Assembly (NCBI RefSeq): GCF_014192335.1
Contig: NZ_JACHXU010000024.1
Span: 1-64,000 of the forward strand
DNA length: 64,000 nt
Source of the DNA: Aporhodopirellula rubra
GTDB taxonomy: Bacteria; Planctomycetota; Planctomycetia; Pirellulales; Pirellulaceae
Direction of reading: 5' to 3'
In this document: piece after piece, positions 42,400 through 52,750 of the stretch
How positions within the stretch are numbered: position 1 is the stretch's first letter
How the letters are laid out: the number at the start of each line of letters is the position of its first letter
Made by a program: the position numbers and the translations under genes
Notes under the pieces: model-generated
What the model was told of the DNA's origin: nothing
What the model saw: only the letters and a program-made list of their open reading frames with translations
Database searches by the model: none

Positions 42400-45300
42400 C
42401 TAGTCGGAGGTTTTATCAGGTGACGATGTGATGCTAGCCTTGTCCACTGATGCCTCAGGAGTTGCGAGATCAGGTTTGCTCGTTCGCCATTCCGCGAGTC
42501 GCTGGAACACGACAAAGAATGTGGGAACAAACAGCAGCGAAAACACGGTCGCGGCCAGCATCCCGCCAACGACGGCATTGCCGACCGCTTGGCGACTCGC
42601 CGCACCCGCTCCCGTTGCCACTAAGAGAGGCAGGAAGCCGAGGATCGAGGAGAATGCGGTCATCAAAATCGCGCGGAAACGCAGGGTCGCGGCCTTGTGG
42701 GCGGCTTCGCCAATCGGGAGCCCTTTGCGTCGTTCCTCACTGGCGAACTCGACGATCAGAATCGCATTTTTGCTGGCCAACGCAACCAGCAACACGATCC
42801 CGATTTGCGTGTACGTATCGTTGGGCATGCCACGAACGACGAGCGCCAGAACTACACCGAGCACCGCGAGCGGCACGACCGCGATGACGGCAGCGGGACT
42901 CGTCCAGCTCTCGTATTGGGCAGCGAGAACCAGGAACACCGCGAGAACGGCCAGCAGGAAAACAGTCGCCTGTCCGCCGCTGGCGATTTTTTCTTGCAGT
43001 GACATGCCCGTCCAGGCGAACCCGAATCCAGGAGCCATTCGCGAGTCCGCCATCTGTTCCATCAGTTCCAACGCTTCGCCGGAGCTGGTTCCCGGAGCTG
43101 CGGCGCCGTTGATTGCCGCACTGGGGTACAAGTTGTAACGGCGTACCACTGAAGGCCCGAAGTTCTCCTTCACGTTTACGATCGCACCGAGAGGAATCAT
43201 TTGGCCGGTGCTGTCGCGAACGTCGAGCTCCTCGATATCGCTGGGCGAGGCCCGGAACTCTGCTTCGGACTGAACGCGGACTTGATAGGAGCGATTGTTG
43301 TAGGTGAAATCATTGACGTAAGCCGATCCTAAATATGCTTGCAGCGTTCCGAACACGTTTGCCAGTGGTACGTTAAGGTTCTTGGCTTTCACGCGGTCCA
43401 CATCGGCAAACAATTGCGGGGCGTTGGCGCGAAACGATGAGTTCAACCCCGTCAATCCCGTCTGACCGTTGCCCGCGGCGACCATGTCCTCCGCAGTTGC
43501 TTGCAGAGCGTCGTATCCCGAACCGCCTTGGTCGAGAACTTCCATCTGAAATCCGCCTGCCGCGCCGAGTCCGTCGATCGGTGGCGGAGCGAAGGCGAAC
43601 ACGATTCCACTTTGGATTTTATTGAACCTTTGTTGCAAATTCGCTTGAATCGCCGTGATGCTCTTTTCGGGTTCTTTCCGTTCGTCCCACGGATCCAGAA
43701 TGATGATGGCTAAGCCGAGGTTCGATCCGGCATACCCGCCGAGCAGCGAGTATCCGGCGATGGAGAGGTTGTCCGAGATGCCTGGAACTTCGTCGTAGAT
43801 GTCTTCCAGTTGTCGCATGACCGTACGGGTGCGTTGGCTCGATGCGGAATCAGGCAATTGCACGTTGACGAACAAGTAGCCTTGGTCTTCATCCGGTACG
43901 AATCCGGTCGGCAAAGAACTGATTCCTGCCCCCGTGGTGATGACCAAGGCGACGTACGCCACCATCACAAACAGTACCAAACGGACGAACCATCGGATCA
44001 CAAAACCGTACGCCGATGTCGACGCGTCGAAACCGCGATTGAACCAGCGAAAACCGATGAATGTGGATTCCTGAGGTGCCCGCAGAATGATTCCGCACAA
44101 CGCGGGGCTGAGCGTCAGTGCGTTGAGTGTGCTGATCAGCACCGCACCGGAGATCGTCAACGCGAACTGACGAAACAGTTGCCCGGTGATGCCGCCCATG
44201 AACGCGCTGGGCACGAACACCGCGAGCAGAACCAGCGTTGTTGCGATCACGGGGCCCGTGATTTCGTCCATCGCCTTGACCGCCGCATCTTTGGGTTTCA
44301 AACCGTTGGCAAGGTGTCTCGTTGTATTTTCGACGACCACAATCGCGTCGTCGACTACAATCCCGATCGCCAACACGATCGCAAAGAGCGAGAGCATGTT
44401 GATCGAAAAACCAATGATGCTCATAATCGCAAACGTACCGATCAGAGAGACCGGGATTGCCACGACCGGAATGATGGTCGCACGCCAGTCTTGCAAGAAC
44501 ACGTAAATGACCAAGACCACCAATAACACTGCGATCATGAGAGTGTTGTAGACTTCTGCGATCGACGCTTCGACGAACAGAGTGGTGTCGAATCCGACCG
44601 TGTATTCCAGTCCACTTGGCCAGTTGTTGTTGGACCGGAGTTCTTTCAGTTTTGTCCGAACCGCTTCGGCGGTGGTCATCGCGTTCGCTTCGGGCAACTG
44701 ATAAATCGCAATCGATGCCGAGGCTTGCCCGTTGAATCGCGAGTCGAACGTGTAGTCCTTGCCACCGAGTTCGACCCGAGCGACGTCCTTGACGCGAAGG
44801 GCTCTGCCGTCCGCACCGGTGGCGATGATGATCTCTTCGAACTCTTCCTTTTCGACTAACCTTCCCCGCGCACTGACCGTCAATTGATAGGCGGTTCCAT
44901 CAGGAGCAGGCGGTGCACCGATTTGACCGGCGGCGACTTGCACGTTCTGTTCCTGGATCGCGGCAACGACGTCTGCTGTCGTTAGGCTTCGTTGTTTGAG
45001 TTTTCGCGGATCGAGCCAGATTCGCATGCTGTAGTCACCGGTACCAAACACCTGGACTTCGCCAACACCGTTCACGCGGCTGAGTTCATCTTTGACCGTT
45101 AACGCATAATTGCTCAAGAACAGCCCGTCATAGTCGCCATCGGGAGATGTCAACGAGATGAATTGGAGGATTTGCGTTGATTGTTTCTTTGTCGTGATCC
45201 CTTGGGCCCGAACCTCCGAGGGAAGTTGAGCTTCGGCAATCGCGACACGGTTTTGAACCAACACGGATGCAATGTCGGTGTCCGTCCCCACTTCGAACGT

Positions 45301-45576
45301 TACGGTCAAGTTGTAACTGCCATCGTCGGAGCTATTCGACGACATGTAGATCATGCCTTCGACGCCGTTGACCTGTTGTTCGATGGGAGTCGCGACGGTT
45401 TCAGCAATTGTTCGTGCGTCACCGCCGGGGTACACGGCCGAAACACTGATCGTGGGTGGTGCGATCGGTGGGAATTTTGCGATCGGAAGTGCGCCGAACG
45501 AAACGAGTCCCGCGATCATAATAATGATCGAGATGACGGACGCGAATATGGGGCGGTAGATGAAGAAGCGTGACAT
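42400..45576 (-). CDS. RND efflux pump inner-membrane transporter (HAE1 type, AcrB-like)
   Basis: A 1058-residue protein from ATG 45576, chosen because the family consensus begins right there (SRFFIYRPIFASVI). It has the twelve-helix RND layout with two large periplasmic loops. The proton-relay pair is at GIVVDDAIVVVEN (Asp409, Asp410). It exports hydrophobic drugs or metabolites together with an adaptor and an outer-membrane channel. The adaptor gene lies 22 bases upstream in the same direction; no TolC-type gene is in the window. There is a GTG/ATG-rich 26-codon extension upstream that would overlap the adaptor gene, which I discount. Confidence 0.95.
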   Translation of the reverse strand: MSRFFIYRPIFASVISIIIMIAGLVSFGALPIAKFPPIAPPTISVSAVYPGGDARTIAETVATPIEQQVNGVEGMIYMSSNSSDDGSYNLTVTFEVGTDTDIASVLVQNRVAIAEAQLPSEVRAQGITTKKQSTQILQFISLTSPDGDYDGLFLSNYALTVKDELSRVNGVGEVQVFGTGDYSMRIWLDPRKLKQRSLTTADVVAAIQEQNVQVAAGQIGAPPAPDGTAYQLTVSARGRLVEKEEFEEIIIATGADGRALRVKDVARVELGGKDYTFDSRFNGQASASIAIYQLPEANAMTTAEAVRTKLKELRSNNNWPSGLEYTVGFDTTLFVEASIAEVYNTLMIAVLLVVLVIYVFLQDWRATIIPVVAIPVSLIGTFAIMSIIGFSINMLSLFAIVLAIGIVVDDAIVVVENTTRHLANGLKPKDAAVKAMDEITGPVIATTLVLLAVFVPSAFMGGITGQLFRQFALTISGAVLISTLNALTLSPALCGIILRAPQESTFIGFRWFNRGFDASTSAYGFVIRWFVRLVLFVMVAYVALVITTGAGISSLPTGFVPDEDQGYLFVNVQLPDSASSQRTRTVMRQLEDIYDEVPGISDNLSIAGYSLLGGYAGSNLGLAIIILDPWDERKEPEKSITAIQANLQQRFNKIQSGIVFAFAPPPIDGLGAAGGFQMEVLDQGGSGYDALQATAEDMVAAGNGQTGLTGLNSSFRANAPQLFADVDRVKAKNLNVPLANVFGTLQAYLGSAYVNDFTYNNRSYQVRVQSEAEFRASPSDIEELDVRDSTGQMIPLGAIVNVKENFGPSVVRRYNLYPSAAINGAAAPGTSSGEALELMEQMADSRMAPGFGFAWTGMSLQEKIASGGQATVFLLAVLAVFLVLAAQYESWTSPAAVIAVVPLAVLGVVLALVVRGMPNDTYTQIGIVLLVALASKNAILIVEFASEERRKGLPIGEAAHKAATLRFRAILMTAFSSILGFLPLLVATGAGAASRQAVGNAVVGGMLAATVFSLLFVPTFFVVFQRLAEWRTSKPDLATPEASVDKASITSSPDKTSD

Positions 45577-45598
45577 CAGACGATTGCTTTCTTTCGAT

Positions 45599-46960
45599 TC
45601 ATTCGACTTCGGAAGTGGTCGTTTCGGCGTCGCCTGTCGCAGGGACTGCATCAACTTTGTCAGACTCGCCGCTGTCCGACGGATCCGGATCGGCGATTCC
45701 CCGCATCAATTCGAGATCACTCACCTCTACCGTCGTATCCGTGGCGTTGACTTCTAATCCGGGCCGTGCCCGTTGGACTCCATCGATCACGATACGCGAG
45801 TCCATCGTTAATCCCGATTCGACCACGGACCAACCGCTGACGTTTTGCGAAACCGAAACATTAGCCCGTTCCACCTTCTTCTCCGCGTTAATCACCAGGC
45901 AGTATTGCCCGCGTTGGTCACGCAGCACTGCATACTCAGGAACCAACGTGACTTTCCTAGGGTCACCCAACGGCATGCGGATTGTGACAAATAGTCCGGG
46001 AATCAATAGGTCATCCGCGTTCTCAAATACCGCTCGGAGTCCGAGCGTCCCCGTCGCCGGATCGACTCCTTCCTGGTCGACGTAATCTAGGAACCCCGTG
46101 ATCGGAAACCCATCGTCGGATTCGCGCCTCAGGTAAACCTTGATCGTGCTCCAATCAGGTTCGGTCAGCTTGGTGTCGGGCGGCAACGCTGCGCGTTTGG
46201 CCTTCATCAACCTCAAAATCTCGCGGTCACTGACGCTGAAGTTGGCGAACATTCTTTCGTGATTGACCACCGCGGTCAGTTTGGTGCCGTTCTCGACCAA
46301 GTTCCCTGTTTTGACGTCAGTCTTCGCGATACGACCGTCGATCGGTGACGTAACGGTGGTGTATCCCAAATCAAGTTTGGCCTGTGCCAGAGTCGCTTCA
46401 CTGCGGCTTTTGTCAGCGATTGCGGCTTGTACGTTCGCCTTCGCTGATTTCAACGCCGCTACCGCCGCGTCGTTCTCGGCAATCGCTGCATCGAGTTGAG
46501 CTTGTGAGCCCGCTTGCTTTTCCATCATTGATCGTTCGCGGACGAGGTTCTGCGCCGTTCGCATCGCTTCGGCTTCGGCGGTACCGACCAAAGCCTTTGC
46601 GACTTCGATAGCCGCTTCGGCGGATTCGACGCTCGCTTGGGCGGAATTCACGGCTGCTTCATATTGATCCGGCTCGATTTGATAGAGCACCTGTCCGGCG
46701 GTGACTTCTCGGCCGGGTTCGAAATCGATTGATTCGACAAAGCCTAGAACTCGTGATCTCACGTCGGCTTCTTCCACCGCCTCGACGACGCCGTTCTGTT
46801 CCATGAACGGTGTGATCTGTTGCTGAACCGGAGTCGTGACGGTCACATCCGGCGGTGGCGGAGGTTGGTAGTCATTCTTGGCTGAATTGCAACCGATCAT
46901 GAAAGCGAACATGACGGTAACCGGCAAACCAACAAGGAGGCTCGTTTGAACTCGTTTCAT
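45599..46960 (-). CDS. RND efflux periplasmic adaptor (membrane fusion protein), lipoprotein
   Basis: A 453-residue adaptor of the AcrA/MexA type. The N-terminal signal ends in a lipobox (MIGC, Cys24), then PPPPP. The biotinyl-lipoyl half-motif (VRSRVLGFVESIDFEPGREV), an alpha-helical hairpin rich in Ala and Glu (about 100-190), the second half-motif (TVTSPIDGRIAKTDVKTGNLV) and beta-barrel regions follow. An Asp/Glu/Thr-rich tail of about 40 residues closes it. First gene of the pump operon; ATG 46960. It bridges the RND pump to an outer-membrane channel. Confidence 0.95.
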   Translation of the reverse strand: MKRVQTSLLVGLPVTVMFAFMIGCNSAKNDYQPPPPPDVTVTTPVQQQITPFMEQNGVVEAVEEADVRSRVLGFVESIDFEPGREVTAGQVLYQIEPDQYEAAVNSAQASVESAEAAIEVAKALVGTAEAEAMRTAQNLVRERSMMEKQAGSQAQLDAAIAENDAAVAALKSAKANVQAAIADKSRSEATLAQAKLDLGYTTVTSPIDGRIAKTDVKTGNLVENGTKLTAVVNHERMFANFSVSDREILRLMKAKRAALPPDTKLTEPDWSTIKVYLRRESDDGFPITGFLDYVDQEGVDPATGTLGLRAVFENADDLLIPGLFVTIRMPLGDPRKVTLVPEYAVLRDQRGQYCLVINAEKKVERANVSVSQNVSGWSVVESGLTMDSRIVIDGVQRARPGLEVNATDTTVEVSDLELMRGIADPDPSDSGESDKVDAVPATGDAETTTSEVE

Positions 46961-47142
46961 CGTCCCGTACCGATTTGTCGTGGATGAGTGTGAAGGAAGT
47001 CGCGTGTGAGCGATTCAGCAACGTCGAAAAATGATGGGCGGTGGCATGTCGTTTTGGCCTGTCTATCAGGATAGGCGATATCGCAAGCTCGCGTTAGCCG
47101 ATGACGATCGGACGGATGAGACTTTATCGAATTCATGTTTGG

Positions 47143-47850
47143 TTATTCTCGAGTTCGTGATGCGTTGGCGATGTGCACGCCGACGAGACGCGCGATCACG
47201 ATTGCTAAATACAACTGACCGATCAATGCCTCCAACGTTGCGAAGCTGCGAGCGGGCCGTGACACCGGTTGGATGTCGCCATAGCCGAGCGTTGTCAACG
47301 TCACATTGCTGAAATAGAGAAGTTGCCCAAACCGATCCTGATGGCCGGCAGCATCGTTCTCATGCACGCTCAAACTGAATGATTCCGGCTGGAACGTCTC
47401 CAGCAACGAATACAACAACGCGAACAGCAATCCGATAATGAAATAGATACAGACCGCCCCAATGATTCGATTGAGGTCGCTCAGTCCTTTTGAGAAAACG
47501 GATTCACCCAACGCCAGCAGCAACAGCGAAAAGACGACAAAAAAACACAAATCGCTGATTACGAGAGACCATACGGAACTCGCAAACTCACTGTACGAAA
47601 TGAGAGCATAACCTAAGACGCCCGCAGCCAACGCGATGAACGTCCACGTCTTCGATTGTGAGAGCGTTCGCAACGCGGAAAACACGACGAATAGCAGGGT
47701 GAAGTTAAAAACAGATCGCTGCACCAAATGTTCGGACGACAAGAAGCTTTGGCTGATTTGCAGAAACACCAGCGTCAACAATAGCTCCAGATGACTGAGC
47801 GGACGCATGAATCCACGCTTGCTCGGTTCGTTCGGTTGCGCCAATATCAT
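47143..47850 (-). CDS. Two-pore-loop type potassium channel
   Basis: A 235-residue membrane protein with about six hydrophobic segments (from residue 19). The pore is near the C-terminus: LTTLGYGDIQ (filter TLGYGD, 187-192), followed by a last helix (LIGQLYLAIVIARLVG). This is the Ion_trans_2 layout with extra N-terminal helices and no cytoplasmic RCK domain. Start ATG 47850. It is 182 bases upstream of the pump adaptor and may share its transcript. It carries potassium across the inner membrane. Confidence 0.92.
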   Translation of the reverse strand: MILAQPNEPSKRGFMRPLSHLELLLTLVFLQISQSFLSSEHLVQRSVFNFTLLFVVFSALRTLSQSKTWTFIALAAGVLGYALISYSEFASSVWSLVISDLCFFVVFSLLLLALGESVFSKGLSDLNRIIGAVCIYFIIGLLFALLYSLLETFQPESFSLSVHENDAAGHQDRFGQLLYFSNVTLTTLGYGDIQPVSRPARSFATLEALIGQLYLAIVIARLVGVHIANASRTRE

Positions 47851-48376
47851 TTAACAGGACCTTTGCATCGTGCAACCACGTTACCAGCATCAAGAACGTG
47901 CCGCTCAACTTTTTCGCCGTAAACGATGCCGCTTTGTCGACAAGGATTATCGGGATTCGGAGTGCGACGAATCGTCACACTTGCGTACGTCGGATATGGA
48001 GGCTCATCATAACCACGTTCACGATACATGCATGCCAGCTTTGCGAGCGATTTGCGTTGTTACAGCATGCACAAAGTTGAGCATACCGAGATGCGGTGAT
48101 GACATCGATCGGTCTCGACGGGCATTGATTGAAATGGCGGAAGGCAATGCATTCACGACGAAGGAATGCACTACGCAAGTTGAGGTGGAAATGCGAGTTT
48201 TGAAACCCGCTGGTCTCACCCTGAGTCGGGTTATGTGGTTCGTGCCGGATGGGAACCCGCACGACACGGAATTTGCTAGCCCGTTTTTCGTTTTTTCGTC
48301 TCATCCCATTCAAATTGAACATAGGTTTTATAGCCGGTAGTTTGGTGATTACCGGCGGAGCCGGGGGGCTTCCTTC
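47851..48376. other. Divergent intergenic region before the flagellin-IN protein
   Basis: About 525 bases between the minus-strand channel gene and the plus-strand repeat protein. A plus-strand frame of about 157 residues (47870-48340) is basic and without family features and overlaps a minus-strand frame of like quality, so neither is called. I looked for a sigma-28 promoter (TAAA-15-GCCGATAA) and found only GCCGGTAG near 48332 without a matching -35. Confidence 0.4.
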
Positions 48377-51300
48377 TTGGGCAGCGTCGCATTACGCGGT
48401 GACGCTGTAAGCGTGCTCCCGGTGTCAATCAACTCAAGCTATTCGCCTAACGCTGCGATTAATCGACGGTTACTGATCGAGAACGTTCAGTATAGTGCGC
48501 GTGTTTCGAGTGCGTCCGATACCACGACGCTTCGGCAATCCATCAATCCGACGTTTCGCCGAATCACGAATCTCGTTACCAACATTCGCGATCGGGCGAT
48601 GGCGTCCGCGCAAGGGGAGCGAGCGTATTCGCAGTCGGCGATCGATGATGCCCTCGCCGAAATCAGCAATCTGCTCGGCTCGTCTCTTGATCTCGGTGGC
48701 CCCGATAACGCGGTGCTCAAGGGAGTCAACGCGAATCAAATCGCCAACGTTGAAGTGCTGTCGCTTCCGTTGGGCAAGTCCCTGACGTTCTCCGGTGGCG
48801 TCACCACGCGTGAACGTCCGGCGAGTGTCGTCATCAAGGAAACGAGCCAATTGATCCAAGGCGGTGGCACGCTCTCGGTCGACAGCGGTAACGGGCAGAA
48901 GAACATTACCGTTCGGGAGGGAACGTCGCTCGCGGGATTGGTGCGTACCATCAATTCGAACAATTACGGTGTTCTCGCCAGTAACGTGGACGGTCGGTTG
49001 CAACTCGCTTCGCGCGATCCAAATGCCAACGCATCGCTGTCGGTCGACGTCCGTCCAATTCGCGTTGTTGGAGGATCGCTCGCACCGACGATCGAAGGTC
49101 AGAATCTCACTCAGGTCGCAGACGTCGACATCAGCGATCTGCGTTTGGGGCAGTCGGCAACATTGCAAGGGACACGCGATACTCTCGCAACCTCCGCAAC
49201 GGTTACGTACGTTGGTGATGGAAACGGATTGGTCAACGGTACGGCTGCGTTCGATGTGACGGGCGCCTACGGAACCGTCAATATTTCGGCCAACGAAGGC
49301 GAAACGCTCACTCAGTTAGCCACGCGAGTCAACGATGCCGCCGATTCATCCGGCGTGACCGCAGAAGTGGTCAATAACGAATTGCGATTGCAATCAGTGG
49401 AGAGGGGAGCCGCCTCGCAGATCCGCGTCGACAATGTCGTGCCACACTACGAGTCCTCCGTCGAAGGCGTGAACGCACAACAGATCGACGCTTTTGAATT
49501 GACTGACATTGCTGACGGTTCCGAGGTGACACTCACTGGCAGTATCACCACGGCCGCCGATGAAGCACACGCGACGTACCACGGAGGCACCGGAGGCGTT
49601 GTCGCGAGTTCCGCAACGTTCACATTGACCGGTGACATCGGCAGTGCGGAGTACTCGGTTACGGAAGGAGAGTCGTTGACGGATGTTCGTGATCGCATTA
49701 ACGGCGAATCGTTGACGACGGGAGTCACTGCGACCGTCGATGGCGATGAACTCACGTTTAGCAGTCAAGCGGCGGGCTCTGGCTCATCCGTGCAGGTTTC
49801 TGTTTCCGAAATTGGTCCCAACACCGAAGTGGCCGGGGTTAACGCGAGCCAATTCGGCTCCTTTGAGGTGGTGACTTCAGCAGCAGATCCCGGAAGCGTG
49901 TTGAAAGGTAAGGTCGCTATCGCGGCCGCGCAAGCAGCGTTGGTCTATGAGGGAAGCAACGGTCAAGTGAAAGACAACTCGCTCTTGTCGATCACAGGGA
50001 ATCTCGGCAGCACGACAATCTTGATCGTGAGGAATCAGTCGTTGGTGTCGGTGCGTGATTTGATCAACTCGAACACGGATGAAACCGGAGTGGTCGCGAT
50101 GGTTTCGGGCGATGAACTGACCCTCAAAAGCCAAACTTACGGTTCATCCGCAATCGTGGCAGCGGAGGCGGACACAGGAAAGTTTGACACCGCCGGCGGT
50201 GACGGAGAAGGCAACGCGACGGGCCTTGATGCGGAGCTGATTATCAACGGCGACGCCGTGACGGCCGATGCCAATCATGTCACGTATAGCGACGGTGTCG
50301 GCAGCTATTCGTTCGAGGTCGAGGCCGGATTTTCGGGAACGTTGGACGCAATTACAGTCAACGCGAGTACGGGCAACGTATCTGGAGTCAACGCCGCTCA
50401 AGTATCCGGTTTTACAGTGGATTCGCTCGAATCCGCGCCGTCGCAGACGTTGAACGTTGAGGTCAACACAGAGGCCGAGCGTGGGCAACTGGTTTACCAA
50501 GGAAAAAGCGGAGAGATGAAAGACGCCGCCGATGTCACGATCAGTGGTGAGTTCGGTAGTGCAAGCTTTAGTTTTGCGGACAAACAATCGCTCGACTCGG
50601 TGCGCGACGCAATCAACGCGGAGACGTCCTCGACGGGAGTCACCGCAACCGTTTCCGGAAACGATCTGACACTGGAGAGTGTGAATGAGGGGACTCAAGG
50701 CACCGTGTTGATCTCGCTCGAGTCAGGGAAGTTCAACACGAATGGCGGCGATGGCAACGGATCGGCTGCAGGTGTCGACGCAGAGGTTACGATCAACGGG
50801 GAACAAATGACGGCCAACGGCAATCGACTCTCCTATGCAGATGGGTTTGGGACGTATTCGATCGGCCTCGCCGAAGGATTCACGGGTGTCGCGGATTCGG
50901 TGACGGCGACTTCCAATGAAGGTGAATTCACGATCAGCGGTGTCGATGGCTCCGGCGTAGCGACTGGCGTTGATGCCGAGGCGAGTATTAACGGGCAAAA
51001 CGTGATTGCGGACGGCAACGATTTCCAATTCACGATCGAGGACGCGGACGTTTCCTTTACATTGGCATCAGGGTTCAGCGGCGGCTTGAACCCGATCACG
51101 CTTCGCTCGACGCCGTCGACGTTCGACGTTGCCGGCGCCGATGAGTACGGTTCCGCGTGGGGTAGCGACGCAACGGCAACGATCAATGGCGTGACTTACA
51201 CGTCGTCTGACGATGTGTTTGACATTGATGTTGATGGCAGCAGCGTTACGTTTGAGTTCAGCGAAGACTATGTCGGTGCCTTTGACCCGATCGACATTGC

Positions 51301-51757
51301 CGGCGCAACGTCGGAAGTTCGTAGGTCCTATTCGGGCAACAGTTACCGGGCACATGGTGCGGAGCGAGTGATCGAGCTCAACGGACAAAGTCTCGCGTTT
51401 GAGAATGGACGATATATCGCGGAGCAAGAGGGCATTCGCTTGGCTCTGACGCTGGCGGATGGATTCCAAGGAACGTTTGACGCGTTTTCCGTCAGCGCCG
51501 GCGGTAATGTGAACCTAGCACCGATTGCGGATATTTATGATCCGTTAGAAGGTTATGCCTTGGAAGCAACCACGCGAGCGTTGGGTGACCTGTTCGAGTT
51601 TGCGTCCGGAGGCCATTATTCGGAAGCTGATGCGAATCCGTTCGCTGCCGTTCATTTAGCCGCCACTGCGTTATTGCAGTTGCAAACGCTCGCCGGTGGG
51701 GAATCGTTACCCCAAGGGCGATCGCTGAAGGGAGTATTTCTAGACCAGTACGCGTGA
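48377..51757 (+). CDS. Large flagellin-IN repeat protein with flagellin-like N-terminal helices
   Basis: A 1126-residue protein with no signal peptide. Residues about 50-105 (LRQSINPTFRRITNLVTNIRD, QSAIDDALAEISNLL) resemble the D0/D1 helices of flagellin or hook proteins. Five repeats of 100-180 residues then begin with GVNA-Q or its variants (near 116, 241, 363, 486 and 669), and four shorter units carry GVDAE-INGQ (near 606, 790, 855, 920), the pattern of flagellin-IN domains (PF07196 type). The C-terminus (about 1065-1126) is helical and ends in LFEFASGG, QLQTLAGG. It may be exported by a flagellar-type system and assemble outside the cell. Starts: TTG 48377, or GTG 48413 or 48422; the later ones look closer to the conserved start. 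No other flagellar gene is near. Confidence 0.9.
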   Translation: MGSVALRGDAVSVLPVSINSSYSPNAAINRRLLIENVQYSARVSSASDTTTLRQSINPTFRRITNLVTNIRDRAMASAQGERAYSQSAIDDALAEISNLLGSSLDLGGPDNAVLKGVNANQIANVEVLSLPLGKSLTFSGGVTTRERPASVVIKETSQLIQGGGTLSVDSGNGQKNITVREGTSLAGLVRTINSNNYGVLASNVDGRLQLASRDPNANASLSVDVRPIRVVGGSLAPTIEGQNLTQVADVDISDLRLGQSATLQGTRDTLATSATVTYVGDGNGLVNGTAAFDVTGAYGTVNISANEGETLTQLATRVNDAADSSGVTAEVVNNELRLQSVERGAASQIRVDNVVPHYESSVEGVNAQQIDAFELTDIADGSEVTLTGSITTAADEAHATYHGGTGGVVASSATFTLTGDIGSAEYSVTEGESLTDVRDRINGESLTTGVTATVDGDELTFSSQAAGSGSSVQVSVSEIGPNTEVAGVNASQFGSFEVVTSAADPGSVLKGKVAIAAAQAALVYEGSNGQVKDNSLLSITGNLGSTTILIVRNQSLVSVRDLINSNTDETGVVAMVSGDELTLKSQTYGSSAIVAAEADTGKFDTAGGDGEGNATGLDAELIINGDAVTADANHVTYSDGVGSYSFEVEAGFSGTLDAITVNASTGNVSGVNAAQVSGFTVDSLESAPSQTLNVEVNTEAERGQLVYQGKSGEMKDAADVTISGEFGSASFSFADKQSLDSVRDAINAETSSTGVTATVSGNDLTLESVNEGTQGTVLISLESGKFNTNGGDGNGSAAGVDAEVTINGEQMTANGNRLSYADGFGTYSIGLAEGFTGVADSVTATSNEGEFTISGVDGSGVATGVDAEASINGQNVIADGNDFQFTIEDADVSFTLASGFSGGLNPITLRSTPSTFDVAGADEYGSAWGSDATATINGVTYTSSDDVFDIDVDGSSVTFEFSEDYVGAFDPIDIAGATSEVRRSYSGNSYRAHGAERVIELNGQSLAFENGRYIAEQEGIRLALTLADGFQGTFDAFSVSAGGNVNLAPIADIYDPLEGYALEATTRALGDLFEFASGGHYSEADANPFAAVHLAATALLQLQTLAGGESLPQGRSLKGVFLDQYA

Positions 51758-51790
51758 ACGCCGCGAACGAACGCGAATCGCGAAATAGGA

Positions 51791-52750
51791 TTATCTTGTT
51801 CCGCGTAACGCTTCGATCTCAGTACGAGCTGGGAGGCTCGGTTGCGCTCCTTCGCTGGTTGCGGCGAGTGCTCCTGCGGCACTCGCGAAACGCACCGCGT
51901 CGGCGAGATCGTCACATTCTGCCCAACGAACTGCCAACGCGCCGGCAAACGCGTCACCGGCCGCCGTTGTATCGATCGCTTGAATCGGGACAGGTGCAAT
52001 GTGTTGACAACGTCCATCGGCACAAAGGAGCGTCCCGCGTTCTCCCAATGTGATCACAACGTTCTTGGCACCACGTCGATGCAACTGCTTCGCGGCCTCT
52101 TCCGCGTCTGCGATAGTTTCGATTGGAATGCCCGTGATTTCGCCGGCTTCGGTTTCATTGGGACAAATGAGATCCACTTCCAGTAAACGATCTGTCCAAT
52201 CGTGAGGCACGGGTGCGGGATCCAAAATGCAGCGAACGCCCGCGTCCCTAGCGATTTGAGCCGCCGCGAGCACCGTCGCGGTGGGAATTTCTAACTGCAT
52301 CAGCAGTACGTCCGACGCCGTAATCGTGTCTCGGCAAACAATCACATCGTCGGGTGTCACGCAACCGTTCGCACCCGCGACCAGCAGGATCGAATTTTCA
52401 CCGGAGTCCTCGACCGCAACGATCGCTAACCCGCTCGCACATCGCGGAGTCGTGCGCACCGACTGACTGTCCACTCGATGTTCGACCAAATTCGTGATGA
52501 GTCGTTGGCTGAACGCATCGTCACCCACGCGTCCGATCATGCGAACGGATCCACCAGCCTTGGCGGCCGCGACGGCTTGGTTGGCACCCTTTCCCCCGCA
52601 GACTTCACGCGAGGACGATGCCGATACCGTTTGCCCTCTCGTGGGCAACGTCGCGCAGCGTATCATGACATCCATATTGATCGAACCCAAAACAACCACG
52701 TTCGGTGGAGGCGTTTGTAACGGACTCTCGCGGTCGTCAGCTCTGCTCAT
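51791..52750 (-). CDS. rbsK: Ribokinase
   Basis: A 319-residue PfkB-family sugar kinase. VVVLGSINMDVMIR opens it; GGKGANQAVAAAKAG is the first family signature and DTTAAGDAFAGALAVR carries the anion hole and catalytic Asp. NETEAGEITGI is typical for ribokinase. It phosphorylates ribose (or a related sugar) at O-5 with ATP in the cytoplasm. No ribose transporter or nucleoside hydrolase lies beside it. Start ATG 52750; it is convergent with the repeat protein, with only 33 bases between the stops, and divergent from the GH97 gene. A different pentose substrate is possible. Confidence 0.92.
   Translation of the reverse strand: MSRADDRESPLQTPPPNVVVLGSINMDVMIRCATLPTRGQTVSASSSREVCGGKGANQAVAAAKAGGSVRMIGRVGDDAFSQRLITNLVEHRVDSQSVRTTPRCASGLAIVAVEDSGENSILLVAGANGCVTPDDVIVCRDTITASDVLLMQLEIPTATVLAAAQIARDAGVRCILDPAPVPHDWTDRLLEVDLICPNETEAGEITGIPIETIADAEEAAKQLHRRGAKNVVITLGERGTLLCADGRCQHIAPVPIQAIDTTAAGDAFAGALAVRWAECDDLADAVRFASAAGALAATSEGAQPSLPARTEIEALRGTR

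Noticed and set aside
47870-48340. Plus-strand frame of 157 codons
   Set aside because: Cys/His/Arg-rich without a domain, overlapped by equally good minus-strand frames.
48300-48345. Sigma-28 flagellar promoter before the flagellin-IN gene
   Set aside because: Only the -10 half (GCCGGTAG) resembles the consensus; no TAAA at the right spacing.
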